NCBI RefSeq assembly: GCF_011742925.1
Contig: NZ_WAEL01000005.1
Span: 248,001 to 312,000 of the forward strand
Length of the DNA stretch: 64,000 nt
Origin: Fibrivirga algicola
Lineage (GTDB): Bacteria; Bacteroidota; Bacteroidia; Cytophagales; Spirosomataceae
Direction: 5' to 3'
This document shows, one piece after another, positions 9,233 through 18,173 of this stretch. Position 1 is the stretch's first letter. Every line of letters starts with the position of its first letter. Below the pieces are notes generated by a model. That model worked only from the letters and a program-made list of their open reading frames with translations, had not been told where the DNA came from and did no database searches. Position numbers and translations under genes: made by a program.

Positions 9233-9286
9233 CCACTCGGACACAAGCATATTGATTCTTGTTGAAGGTATTCTTTATGTACGTAA

Positions 9287-10237
9287 TCAGTCGTTTGGCA
9301 GCAGGAGTGGATGAAACCGAAGTCCTTTTTCAGGATTGAATTCAAGGGAGGGGGCGGCTATTTTAAAAAACTGGACTGTACCAACCAGCCTCTGCCAGGG
9401 TAGCGGATGCAACGGATTGGGCTGATTAATGCGGGATAGATCCACGTCTGGTGAGATAAAAAACTGCCGGTAGCGTTTGAATTCGATGGAGTTTCCGGCC
9501 TTGTCGGTCATGGGTGGGTTTTCGTGCCCCCCCGTCATGCCACTACCGCTGTAGCCGATGTCCATATTCAGCCAACGCGGAAAATCAGAGCCGACCGGCA
9601 GCACCGAGGCCAGATTGACCGACAACCAATATTGTTGTCCATTGTAGTCTTTCAGCATTTGTTGACCAACAGTTTTCCCTAATAAATTGGGTCGAAAGGG
9701 GGGGTAGATTGTTTTGCGAAACCCATATTTCAGGCTCACTGCCTGTTGCCCGGTCCCAATTTGTTGCCCCATAAACAAAGCGGTTCCGGCCACGTTGGCA
9801 ACCATATCGCCTTTCGAAAACCCCCATCCGTCGGCATGTCCATCGTATACTTCGAGTGTAGTTTGAAACAGCAAAGCCAGTAAACCGCCGGTCAGAATGC
9901 TGGCTCGTTCATCGACACCACTCCATCGCATCAGTTCGTAACCACCCCGACTCATGCAATAGGCAGTAGCCATGTGGCCTACCTTATCCATCTGAAGCCA
10001 CTCGCGGTTGTCATTGAACATGTGAAAAGGCATTTTTTTCTTATACCACTGTTTCCGTAATAGCAGCAGTGTTACGGTGTAAAAGGCTGCTGTGCCAACT
10101 GCCACCCCAATGAAACGCCCTTTGTTTATACCCGATTCGCCAGGTGGGGTTATGGAAGGTATCGGCTGGGCCCAAGCGGGCTGACCAAGGGTGAGAAGCA
10201 GGTCAATGAGCAGGACTAATCGAATTGAAGCAACCAT
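9287..10237 (-). CDS. DUF2279 family membrane protein
   Basis: A 316-residue protein with a signal peptide and the DUF2279 core MDKVGHMATAYCMSRGGYELMRWSG followed by EVYDGHADGWGFSKGDMVANVAGT. The family resembles the YfiM lipoprotein group and is of unknown function, probably envelope-associated. The C-terminal third carries aromatic, alternating segments that could be beta strands. It is transcribed convergently with the histidine kinase gene; the two stops lie 54 bp apart. Confidence 0.8.
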   Translation of the reverse strand: MVASIRLVLLIDLLLTLGQPAWAQPIPSITPPGESGINKGRFIGVAVGTAAFYTVTLLLLRKQWYKKKMPFHMFNDNREWLQMDKVGHMATAYCMSRGGYELMRWSGVDERASILTGGLLALLFQTTLEVYDGHADGWGFSKGDMVANVAGTALFMGQQIGTGQQAVSLKYGFRKTIYPPFRPNLLGKTVGQQMLKDYNGQQYWLSVNLASVLPVGSDFPRWLNMDIGYSGSGMTGGHENPPMTDKAGNSIEFKRYRQFFISPDVDLSRINQPNPLHPLPWQRLVGTVQFFKIAAPSLEFNPEKGLRFHPLLLPND

Positions 10238-10644
10238 GAGCCAAACCTACTGAATAGAAGTGATGGGCGAGCGACAGTTGATAAGAAAGCAGGATGCTGG
10301 GTGATTCATAAATAACTCCACAGCGAAATACTGGCACTCACTGATAGCTAAAGCGTCTTTAGATGAATAACTTAGCTTTTCGTTCTGGCAAATAGGGTTT
10401 GCCAGGATAAGTCAGTGAAAATGGTAGTGAAATCCGTAATTTATATACCAATTGGTACTAAAGTGAAGAGGACCTTTGTAGGTAACCACCCGACGCTCAC
10501 ACCTGAATAGGGGAGTCTGCTCGTGGTTAATTCGTTAGTTTTCAATGGCCAGTTCGTCTCGACGCAGGCAGTATAAAATGTGAGGCGTAGCAGTAGCGTA
10601 CTGACTACGTCTCTATTCAGTATAAATCCTTAAATTTTTACACC
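10238..10644. other. Divergent intergenic region
   Basis: These 407 bp separate the DUF2279 gene from the molybdenum hydroxylase pair and must hold promoters for both. A small hairpin, CTGGCAAA-TAGGG-TTTGCCAG, lies at 10385-10405. A 29-codon frame at 10421-10510 has no recognisable product. No clear TTG/TAnnTTTG pair was found. Confidence 0.5.
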
Positions 10645-11100
10645 TTGGCAAAGTATAACTTAAAAATCAACGGAAAAAGCAGGCTCGTGGACGTCGATCC
10701 ATCAACGCCGATGCTTTGGGTGCTGCGCGACCATCTTGACCTAACCGGTACCAAATACGGTTGTGGCATGGCTCAATGCGGAGCTTGTACGGTTCACCTG
10801 GGTGGAACGGCGGTTCGCTCCTGTCAGTTGCCTGTGTCGGCCGTTGGCAAGGAAGCCATTACCACTATCGAAGGGTTGTCGGCCAACGGTGACCACCCGG
10901 TGCAGAAAGCGTGGCTTGAACATGATGTGGCTCAGTGTGGCTACTGTCAGGCAGGGCAGATCATGAGTGCCGCTTCGTTGCTGAAAACTAATCCGAAGCC
11001 CAGCGATGCCGACATCGACGCTGCCATGAGTGGCAATATCTGCCGGTGCGGGACGTACCTACGCATTAAAGACGCCATTAAATCAGCGGCTAAGAAGTAA
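10645..11100 (+). CDS. iorA: (2Fe-2S)-binding subunit of a molybdenum hydroxylase (isoquinoline 1-oxidoreductase alpha-like)
   Basis: A 151-residue iron-sulfur protein with both 2Fe-2S sites of the xanthine dehydrogenase family: plant-ferredoxin type (C40, C45, C48, C60 in [13 protein letters not shown]) and the helical site (C98, C101, C133, C135 in QCGYCQAGQ and NICRCGTY). It passes electrons from the molybdenum cofactor subunit encoded 36 bp downstream. The start is TTG at 10645; no in-frame ATG precedes the conserved [12 protein letters not shown]-terminus. The true substrate is not known, so the gene symbol is by resemblance. Confidence 0.88.
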   Translation: MAKYNLKINGKSRLVDVDPSTPMLWVLRDHLDLTGTKYGCGMAQCGACTVHLGGTAVRSCQLPVSAVGKEAITTIEGLSANGDHPVQKAWLEHDVAQCGYCQAGQIMSAASLLKTNPKPSDADIDAAMSGNICRCGTYLRIKDAIKSAAKK

Positions 11101-11136
11101 TCATCCTGTTGTCAATTCGGAAACAGAACCTTGACC

Positions 11137-13389
11137 ATGAAAACAAGCAGAACAACGTATAACAGGCGTTCCTTCTTAAAAACGTCGCTCCTATCGGGCG
11201 GCGGTATGCTACTCAGCGTGAGCTGGTTATCTAAGGCCGTAGCCGCTGATAAGCTGGAGGCATTGAACCTGCCGGAGCAGTGGGCGCAACTCAACGGCTA
11301 CATTCAGATCACGCCCGACAACGTCATTAAGCTCATTTGCCCCAACCCGGAATTTGGCCAGAACGTGATGACGGCGCTGCCGATGATGGTGGCAGAAGAG
11401 TTGGATGCCGATTGGAAAAACGTGATCGTTGAAATGGGGCCCCACGACAATGCGAAACTAGGGCCACAGTTTACAGGCGGCAGCAATTCGATTCGGATGT
11501 ACTGGAAACCGCTCCGGGAAGCTGGTGCCGCTGCTCGCCAGATGTTGTGCGAAGCCGCTGCCCAAACCTGGAACGTACCTGTTGCTGAAGTGACGACCAA
11601 AGCTGGCGTGCTGCATCATGCCAGCGGAAAATCGGCGAAATATGGCGAGATGGCCAGCAAGGCCGCTACCCTGCCTGTACCCAAGGGCATGAAGCTAAAA
11701 GCTCCGAAAGACTTCACCATTGTCAGTAATTCAAAGAAGAACGTCGAAGGCAAAAAGATAGTAACGGGCAAACCACTATTCGGTTTAGACTACCGGGCCA
11801 GCGGGATGATGATCGCCATGATCCAGCATCCACCCGCTTTCGGTATGAAACTGAAATCGTTCGATGCAGCGCAGGCTCTTAAAATGCCGGGTATTAAAGA
11901 TGTGTTCACCCTAAAACTGTATCCCGACGGTTTTGAGCAGGGCGGTTTTGATACGCGCACGTTCAACGATTTGCTGGTTGTGGTGGGCAAGACTACCTGG
12001 GAGGTGATGAATGCCCGCAAGAAACTAGTGGCCCAGTGGGAGCCTGCCGGCGACGTGAAAGATACCATGATGGGTCGGGGCGGAAAGCGCGAGGTTACCG
12101 TACCGGGTAACCTGGAGACAACCAGTGCTCAGCTCGAAAAAATGCAGGAACTAGCCAGTAAATCGGCTCAGCAACTACGGAAAGACGGCGACCCCGAAGC
12201 GGCATTCAAAAATGCGGCGCAGGTGATCGAACGTACCTACAATGCCCCGTTTTTGGCTCATAACTGTATGGAGCCGATGAATTTCTTTGCCCATGTAACA
12301 GATGAAAAAGCGCTGGTTGCCGGGCCTTTGCAAGCACCGGGCTGGGCGGAACCGACGCTGGCTAAACTCATCAACCTACCTGCTGATAAGATCGAAATTC
12401 AGATGACGCGTATGGGTGGGGGCTTTGGTCGCCGGGCGTATGGTCAGTATCTGTATGAGGCGGCTATGATCTCGAAACAGGTCAAAGCCCCTATCAAACT
12501 AATGTACACCCGCGAAGACGACATGACCTATGGCATCTACCGCCCGATGTACACAGCTACGTATCGTGCGGCGCTGGATGCTAACAAAAATCTGATTGGC
12601 TTCCATGTGAAAGGGGGGGGCATACCGGAACACGCGATTCATGCCAACCGTTTTCCGGCCGGAGCTGTGGACAACTATCTGGCCGAAGGCTGGGAGGTTC
12701 CGTCCAACATCACCATTGGTGCGTTCCGGGCGCCGCGTTCCAACTTCAATGCCGCCGCCGAGCAATCCTTTCTGGACGAGGTGGCCGAGGCTATGGGTAA
12801 AGACCCGATCGAATTCCGTCTTGACCTTCTGAAACGGGCTAAAGAAAGCCCGGTCGGCAAAAACAATGAATATGATGCCGATCGATATGCCAGTGTGCTT
12901 AAACTAGTCCGTGATAAATCGGGCTGGAATAAGCCGGGTGCCGAGAAGTATAATCGGGGCGTGGCCGCTTATTTCTGTCACAACTCCTACGCGGCACACG
13001 TGGTCGATATGGTCACCCGTGATGGCGAACCTTACGTAGAACGGGTGTTTAGTGCAATGGATTGCGGTATTGTCGTAAACCCCGATGCGGCTAAGAACAT
13101 GGTGCAGGGAGCAGTCGTGGACGGTATTGGTAACGCATTTTACGGCGCTTTAACCCTTAAAAATGGCGCCGCTGAGCAAAGCAACTTCCACAATTACCGA
13201 ATGATCAGGCATAACGAGGCTCCTAAACAAATTGAGGTGCACTTCGTTGACAATGACCTTGATCCAACTGGCTTGGGTGAGCCACCGTTCCCGCCGGTTT
13301 TTGGTGCCGTGGCCAACGCCTTGTACAAAAACAAGGGAAAGCGTTTTTATAACCAGCCCTTTAAACCTGAGCTGGACAAGCGGATTTAA
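11137..13389 (+). CDS. iorB: Molybdopterin-binding subunit of an aldehyde/isoquinoline oxidoreductase, Tat-exported
   Basis: A 750-residue molybdenum hydroxylase large subunit. The N-terminus has a twin-arginine signal (NRRSFLKTSLLSGGG) followed by a hydrophobic stretch, so the complex is moved to the periplasm already folded. Cofactor-binding motifs include MTRMGGGFGRRAYGQY and AFRAPRSNFNAAAEQSFLDEVA, and VFSAMDCGIVVNPD near the C-terminus. Together with the 2Fe-2S subunit upstream it should hydroxylate an aldehyde or N-heterocycle; no FAD subunit is encoded nearby, so electrons probably go to a cytochrome. ATG 11137 is preferred over the TTG six bases earlier. A perfect palindrome follows the stop. 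Confidence 0.9.
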   Translation: MKTSRTTYNRRSFLKTSLLSGGGMLLSVSWLSKAVAADKLEALNLPEQWAQLNGYIQITPDNVIKLICPNPEFGQNVMTALPMMVAEELDADWKNVIVEMGPHDNAKLGPQFTGGSNSIRMYWKPLREAGAAARQMLCEAAAQTWNVPVAEVTTKAGVLHHASGKSAKYGEMASKAATLPVPKGMKLKAPKDFTIVSNSKKNVEGKKIVTGKPLFGLDYRASGMMIAMIQHPPAFGMKLKSFDAAQALKMPGIKDVFTLKLYPDGFEQGGFDTRTFNDLLVVVGKTTWEVMNARKKLVAQWEPAGDVKDTMMGRGGKREVTVPGNLETTSAQLEKMQELASKSAQQLRKDGDPEAAFKNAAQVIERTYNAPFLAHNCMEPMNFFAHVTDEKALVAGPLQAPGWAEPTLAKLINLPADKIEIQMTRMGGGFGRRAYGQYLYEAAMISKQVKAPIKLMYTREDDMTYGIYRPMYTATYRAALDANKNLIGFHVKGGGIPEHAIHANRFPAGAVDNYLAEGWEVPSNITIGAFRAPRSNFNAAAEQSFLDEVAEAMGKDPIEFRLDLLKRAKESPVGKNNEYDADRYASVLKLVRDKSGWNKPGAEKYNRGVAAYFCHNSYAAHVVDMVTRDGEPYVERVFSAMDCGIVVNPDAAKNMVQGAVVDGIGNAFYGALTLKNGAAEQSNFHNYRMIRHNEAPKQIEVHFVDNDLDPTGLGEPPFPPVFGAVANALYKNKGKRFYNQPFKPELDKRI

Positions 13390-13391
13390 GC

Positions 13392-13455
13392 CAACTAGCC
13401 ATAAGCTACAGCGCCGGAACTGATCAGTTCCGGCGCTGTAGCTTATGGCTAGTTG
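13392..13455. repeat. Perfect 64-bp palindrome after the molybdenum hydroxylase gene
   Basis: Positions 13392-13423 and 13424-13455 are exact reverse complements with no loop base; the centre is TGATCA. It begins 3 bp after the stop codon at 13389. As RNA it would form a long stem, so it may end the transcript, but there is no T-run. Confidence 0.95.
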
Positions 13456-13816
13456 ATTATTATGTTCCGGCCCGAGCCGACTTCGCTGTCTGCTGCCTTT
13501 ATCGCTTACTACTCGATCTTCATGTCGGAGCTAATAAATGCGTTCGATAAATTCAGTTATCCCGCGCAGTACACTACTGATGGTAAATCAATGATCTGAG
13601 ATTGGTTGGTTTGACGTACTCATTCCGCACGATTTTGAGCCGCTCTAAAATTCCCTGATGACCTGTAGCGCGGGTTATATACTGTCGATCATAGAAAGAG
13701 GTACAGGTATTCAATTCTGAATACAGGCGACTGGCTATACAGGCACACCATGCGCGTCTGGTGCATTCATGAAAAACTGTAGTCAGATTGGCAACTTGTT
13801 CTGCTTCTGGAGCAGC
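13456..13816. other. Intergenic stretch, no confident gene
   Basis: A 45-codon plus-strand frame (13462-13599) and a longer open minus-strand stretch that continues the radical SAM frame past its stop (about 13580-13816, no ATG) are visible. Neither has a recognisable product. Confidence 0.4.
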
Positions 13817-14794
13817 CTAAAACAACTGCTTCCAGGTGCCTTTCATGTAGTTATATTTCAAAGTACTGGGTAGGGCTTTCCACCAATATTTCGAGATCTC
13901 AACGGCAAACGAAGGTTGCATATAACAATTGATTGCACAGCCTTCGCAAGCCGGAAGTCGCCCTTCCAGGGCTACTAGCTTTTGCACCTCCTCCGATTGA
14001 TACAATGACTGCAACTGTCCGTCGATCGGGAAACGTTTAAGACCCAGATGATAACAGGGAAGAACCAGTTCATTATGGGGGGAAATGACAAGCGTCGTGC
14101 TCGCTGCTCTACACACAGGCTTCGTAACGCGATTGCCACCATCACGCCGAAGCTGCACAAATCCATCATTGAGATATACGCCCGGCCGCTTTCCCCAATC
14201 GCTGAGTTCCTGTAGAGCCGTTTCTGACAATGCGCCTCCTGTATCGACAGTATTGTAGGAAAATACCGGATTAAGAATCAAGACCAGTTCGTTGGGTTGG
14301 CAGATGGCGCTGTACATCGCCTCTATCTGGTCGATGTTGTGTTCGAACACCGTGAACAGGATGTCGGGCCGCTCACCGAATGTTTTGGCGATGGCAATCG
14401 ATTCCATCACTTTATCGAAGCAACGTACCCCACGCCCTTTATCATGTTCATCCGCGTTGGGCGAATCGAGCGAAAAGTGAAGCATATCTACCAGGCCGCG
14501 TAGGCTTTCTGCCTGTTTTGGGTAGAGGAGCCCGTTCGTGGTAACAGTAGTAATAAAGCCCTGTTGCTTTGCTTCGGCCAGCAGTGCGGGCAATTGGCGG
14601 TGTAGGAGGGGTTCACCCCCCGTAAAGTCGATGACCCGCACGCCAAGCCGTTTCAGATCACGGAAGTTCTCGCGCGCATTCTCGATTGTTACATACGGCG
14701 ATGGCCGTTCCCAGATGTCACAAAAACTACAGGTCGCATTGCAGCGATACGTCACGTAGTAGTTGCACAGAACCGGATGTCGAACGAGGCGCAT
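13817..14794 (-). CDS. Radical SAM/SPASM-like protein
   Basis: A 325-residue radical SAM enzyme. The 4Fe-4S cluster motif is YRCNATCSFCDIW (C18, C22, C25), followed by the GGEPLLH motif that contacts SAM. The C-terminal part has extra cysteines (CRAAS, LPCYHLG, ACEGCAINCYMQ), suggesting an auxiliary cluster as in SPASM proteins. No precursor peptide gene is evident beside it, so the substrate is unknown; a tail ending SKYWWKALPSTLKYNYMKGTWKQLF resembles lipid- or cofactor-related members. ATG 14794 is preferred: a longer frame upstream would run through the inverted repeat at 14814-14889. Confidence 0.82.
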   Translation of the reverse strand: MRLVRHPVLCNYYVTYRCNATCSFCDIWERPSPYVTIENARENFRDLKRLGVRVIDFTGGEPLLHRQLPALLAEAKQQGFITTVTTNGLLYPKQAESLRGLVDMLHFSLDSPNADEHDKGRGVRCFDKVMESIAIAKTFGERPDILFTVFEHNIDQIEAMYSAICQPNELVLILNPVFSYNTVDTGGALSETALQELSDWGKRPGVYLNDGFVQLRRDGGNRVTKPVCRAASTTLVISPHNELVLPCYHLGLKRFPIDGQLQSLYQSEEVQKLVALEGRLPACEGCAINCYMQPSFAVEISKYWWKALPSTLKYNYMKGTWKQLF

Positions 14795-14813
14795 AACACT
14801 AGTTTTCTGGTTG

Positions 14814-14889
14814 CAGTTTGCCGTTTTCTGTTGCGTTGCCAGGGGGCGAAGCTGACTGGGCCAGTAACGCAACAGAAAACGGCAAACTG
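14814..14889. repeat. 24-bp-arm inverted repeat between accD and the radical SAM gene
   Basis: Positions 14814-14837 and 14866-14889 are exact reverse complements around a 28-base loop. It lies 15 bp after the accD stop. The arm starts CAGTTTGCCGTTTTCTGT, and nearly the same word occurs in the murG-ftsW gap at 22997-23014. Confidence 0.93.
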
Positions 14890-14904
14890 TGAAACAGAAA
14901 CGGT

Positions 14905-15747
14905 TTAGCTGATCATCTTCAGCAAACTCGCCAGTTTGTCTTTCAGGTCTTTGCGGTCGACAATGAAGTCGAGGAAGCCATGCTCGAGGACAAACTCAGC
15001 GCTTTGGAAGCCTTTAGGCAGGTCTTTTCCGATTGTCTCACGAATAACACGTGGCCCGGCAAAGCCGATTAGGGCGTTTGGTTCAGCGATATTGAAATCA
15101 CCCAACATTGCGTAAGAAGCCGTGACACCGCCTGTAGTGGGGTCGGTCAGCAGCGAGATGTATGGGATTTTAGCTTCTGACAACCGCGCTAGTTTGGCCG
15201 ATGTCTTAGCCATCTGCATCAGTGAGAAGCCAGCCTCCATCATTCGAGCTCCACCAGAACGCGAGATCATCAGAAAGGGCGTCTTGTTTGCTAAAGAGTG
15301 ATCAATGGCGCGGGCAATTTTCTCACCTACCACCGAGCCCATTGAACCGCCAATGAAGTTGAAATCCATACAGGCAATGGTGATATCAACGCCGTACATT
15401 GGCCCATACGCCGTTCTAACAGCGTCTTTCAGCCCTGTCTTACTCACCGTGGCCCGGATGCGATCGGGGTACTTCTTAGTATCGGTGAAGGAGAGTGGAT
15501 CGGCCGAAATCATGTTAATGTCCAGTTCGGTGAACGTGTTATCATCGAACAGGAGCGAGAAATAAGCGTCAGAGCCAATTTTCTCGTGGAAGTTGCAGTG
15601 TACACAAGTGTAGGCGTTCATCTTGTGTTCGCGGGTGTGCATCACCTGCTTGCAACTTGGGCACTGATACCACAACCCATCGGGAGCCTCCCGTTTCATT
15701 TCGGTTGGGGTTTGGATACCCTTATCTTTACGTATAAACCAGGACAT
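14905..15747 (-). CDS. accD: Acetyl-CoA carboxylase carboxyltransferase subunit beta
   Basis: A 280-residue protein with an N-terminal zinc ribbon (C29, C32, C48, C51 in QCPSCKQ and YTCVHCNFH) and the carboxyltransferase core with [25 protein letters not shown] and [19 protein letters not shown]. With AccA it transfers the carboxyl group from biotin to acetyl-CoA, giving malonyl-CoA for fatty acid synthesis. The length is standard. accA is not in this window. Confidence 0.97.
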   Translation of the reverse strand: MSWFIRKDKGIQTPTEMKREAPDGLWYQCPSCKQVMHTREHKMNAYTCVHCNFHEKIGSDAYFSLLFDDNTFTELDINMISADPLSFTDTKKYPDRIRATVSKTGLKDAVRTAYGPMYGVDITIACMDFNFIGGSMGSVVGEKIARAIDHSLANKTPFLMISRSGGARMMEAGFSLMQMAKTSAKLARLSEAKIPYISLLTDPTTGGVTASYAMLGDFNIAEPNALIGFAGPRVIRETIGKDLPKGFQSAEFVLEHGFLDFIVDRKDLKDKLASLLKMIS

Positions 15748-15928
15748 ATTGTTTGTCTTTGCAATACCCCTTTTTCAGGAAACCTGTTGACTCAACGAGC
15801 GGCATTGGCTGTTTCTGATAAATGGAGGAGTAAAGATACAAAGGAAATGAGGAGCTTACTCGCAGTTACCGCTGAGTTGGTTAGTTCAACTAAAATGAAA
15901 GGTGGTCTTCAGAGGGCTTGATCCAGCC

Positions 15929-16627
15929 TTATAAGGTCATAAAATACTGCCGTTGAGTTGGTTCATGGCGTTCAATGGCAGAACGAAGTGCGGTGCGGGG
16001 AAGCTGTCTAATATGGTCGCGCAAAAATTCATTGAGTGCCTCTTTATCTCTTTTCCCCACTTCGCGCAACATCCAGCCAATGGCTTTGTGGATTAGATCA
16101 TGTTGATGGCTCAGCAGTTTCTCGGCCAGCGCAAACGTATCACTAAACACATTGTGTCGAATAAATTGCCAGGTGGTTACGATTGCAATACGCTGGCTCC
16201 AGAGGTGGTTCTCCTCTGCCAACTCATACAGAATCGATCGATCGTTGGTTAGCAATAGTAAGCCAAGGATAGTTGGACAGGAAGAATCGACGAGATCCCA
16301 ATTGTTGATGTAGCTGCGATTGGCAACGTACCTGGCAGCCAATTCCTGCCTGACCAGATTCCCGCCTTGTTTAGCTTGTAATGTCCAGATGAGCAGTCCA
16401 ACCATGCGGCACTCGTGATACGAATCACGAACCAACTGCTCTACTTCTACAGTGGGCATCGTGCTGAACTGACGCGACAGGGCATGTTGTTGTGGCATTG
16501 ACAGGCCTAAAAAAACATCACCCTCGCCATACTGGCCAGGGTGTGTTTTAAAATAACGGGAGACAAAAGAAGCTCGTTCGGGCTGTTCAAGAGCCATAAT
16601 GGCTGTCCGGACGGCATCGTAAGTCAT
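15929..16627 (-). CDS. DNA alkylation repair protein, AlkD-like
   Basis: A 232-residue all-helical HEAT-like protein of the DNA alkylation repair family. The signature NWDLVDSSCPTILG resembles the substrate-pocket W-D motif of AlkD glycosylases, and HDLIHKAIGWMLREVGKRD is the conserved late helix pair. It probably excises positively charged alkylated bases such as 3-methyladenine. It begins 2 bp after the ftsZ stop, so it is very likely cotranscribed with the division genes. Confidence 0.88.
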   Translation of the reverse strand: MTYDAVRTAIMALEQPERASFVSRYFKTHPGQYGEGDVFLGLSMPQQHALSRQFSTMPTVEVEQLVRDSYHECRMVGLLIWTLQAKQGGNLVRQELAARYVANRSYINNWDLVDSSCPTILGLLLLTNDRSILYELAEENHLWSQRIAIVTTWQFIRHNVFSDTFALAEKLLSHQHDLIHKAIGWMLREVGKRDKEALNEFLRDHIRQLPRTALRSAIERHEPTQRQYFMTL

Positions 16628-16629
16628 GG

Positions 16630-18060
16630 TTAGTCAAATAAGCGCGTTCTGATAATCTCGTGGTCAGGCAGCAAAGGCATCTCGTGCAGCACAACCCGGT
16701 GGCGACTAAACGCAGGTGCCTCCAATTCACGTTCGCTGAACCGATTATTCAGGAAATCGTTGATCAGCTGTCGAATTTCCTCTGGGTCTTCCTGCCGGGT
16801 TGGATTTAAGCTTATACCGTTGTGACTGCCGTAGCCTACGCCTGACAAGCCATTGGCATAGCTACCTGTTGGTGGTACCGTGGTGGGGCCGCCGTGAGTG
16901 AACGTAGGTGTGCGTACGTCGGCATCATCTGTGATCAGCTCTAGCGACGCCAGTACGTTTTCGGCAGGTTGTTGCTTCGTTTCTTCAACGACCAATTCAG
17001 CAGACGTACCCAGGTCTTCTGCTGGCGCTTCGGCAATAGGCACGTTCTCGATAAAGCTCGTTGTTTCAAAGCCTGCCGCAATAATAGTTACCCGCATGCG
17101 TGCGCCCAGGGTATCATCGAAAATAGCACCAATTTTAAATAGCCGGGCCTCCTCGCCGATTTTCTCAACGATGTAATTAGAAATAACCGTCTGTTCTTCT
17201 AATGTGGCTTCATATTCCGAACTTGATGAAATTGTCAGCAAAATCCGTTTAGCGCCTACAATGTCGCTATCATTTAGCAAAGGCGAATTGAGTGCTTCCT
17301 GAATGGCTTTCAGGGCACGGTCATCGCCTTCTGCATCTGCCGAACCCATTACAGAAGGACCAGCCTCCTGCAACACCTTCTTCACATCCATGAAGTCGGT
17401 GTTTACATCACCTCGTGTTGTAATTACTTCAGCAATACTCTTTACGGCTGTAGCTAATACGTTGTCAGCGTGGGCAAAGGCTTTTCGAATGCTGAGTTTC
17501 CCATACAGATCGGCTAGCTTGTCATTCATGACAACCAGTACCGTATCACAGCTTTTCTTTAGTAACTCAATACCCTCGGTAGCCTGTTGTCGCTTGTCTA
17601 TCCCTTCATATTTGTAGGGCGCAGTAACTACGGCTACAGTAAGCAGACCCATTTCGCGCGCTACTTCGGCTACCACAGGAGCAGCTCCAGTACCCGTGCC
17701 TCCGCCCATGCCAGCGGTAATGAACACCATTTTAATGGAACCACCCAGTAAATTGCGAAGCTCGTCGATACTTTCGAGTGCAGCTTTACGCCCCACTTCA
17801 ACGTCCATGCCAGCCCCTTCGAGTCCCGTACCAAGTTTGAGTTTCGTTTGCACATTGCTGCTAACCAACGCTTGCCGGTCGGTATTGCAAATAGCAAACT
17901 CAACATCTTTCACTCCCATGGTTACCATGTGCTGTACGGCATTGCTGCCGCCACCGCCCACGCCAATTACTTTAATAATGGGGGCGTTACCGTCGGGCAA
18001 TTCGTAGGTAAATCCGTGGTCCAGCATAGCCTGATTGCGGAGTGGGGTTCGACTTGTCAT
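16630..18060 (-). CDS. ftsZ: Cell division protein FtsZ
   Basis: A 476-residue tubulin-fold GTPase that forms the Z ring. Visible motifs are GVGGGGSNAVQHM near residue 33, the tubulin signature GGGTGTGAAPVVAEVAREMG at about 118, and the T7 loop NTDFMDVKKVL. The core ends near residue 330 and is followed by a long variable linker, typical for Bacteroidota, with APAFSRHRVV in the C-terminal region resembling the usual docking peptide. It follows ftsA after 113 bp in the division cluster. Confidence 0.98.
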   Translation of the reverse strand: MTSRTPLRNQAMLDHGFTYELPDGNAPIIKVIGVGGGGSNAVQHMVTMGVKDVEFAICNTDRQALVSSNVQTKLKLGTGLEGAGMDVEVGRKAALESIDELRNLLGGSIKMVFITAGMGGGTGTGAAPVVAEVAREMGLLTVAVVTAPYKYEGIDKRQQATEGIELLKKSCDTVLVVMNDKLADLYGKLSIRKAFAHADNVLATAVKSIAEVITTRGDVNTDFMDVKKVLQEAGPSVMGSADAEGDDRALKAIQEALNSPLLNDSDIVGAKRILLTISSSSEYEATLEEQTVISNYIVEKIGEEARLFKIGAIFDDTLGARMRVTIIAAGFETTSFIENVPIAEAPAEDLGTSAELVVEETKQQPAENVLASLELITDDADVRTPTFTHGGPTTVPPTGSYANGLSGVGYGSHNGISLNPTRQEDPEEIRQLINDFLNNRFSERELEAPAFSRHRVVLHEMPLLPDHEIIRTRLFD

Positions 18061-18173
18061 GATAACAGTGGGTAAAGCAAATGGGCACTTTTATTGTAAA
18101 ACTTATAACTTGGCTATGTAACTGATGGTCAGCTGGAAACTAGTTATTTAAACCAGCTGATGTTACTTTACTA

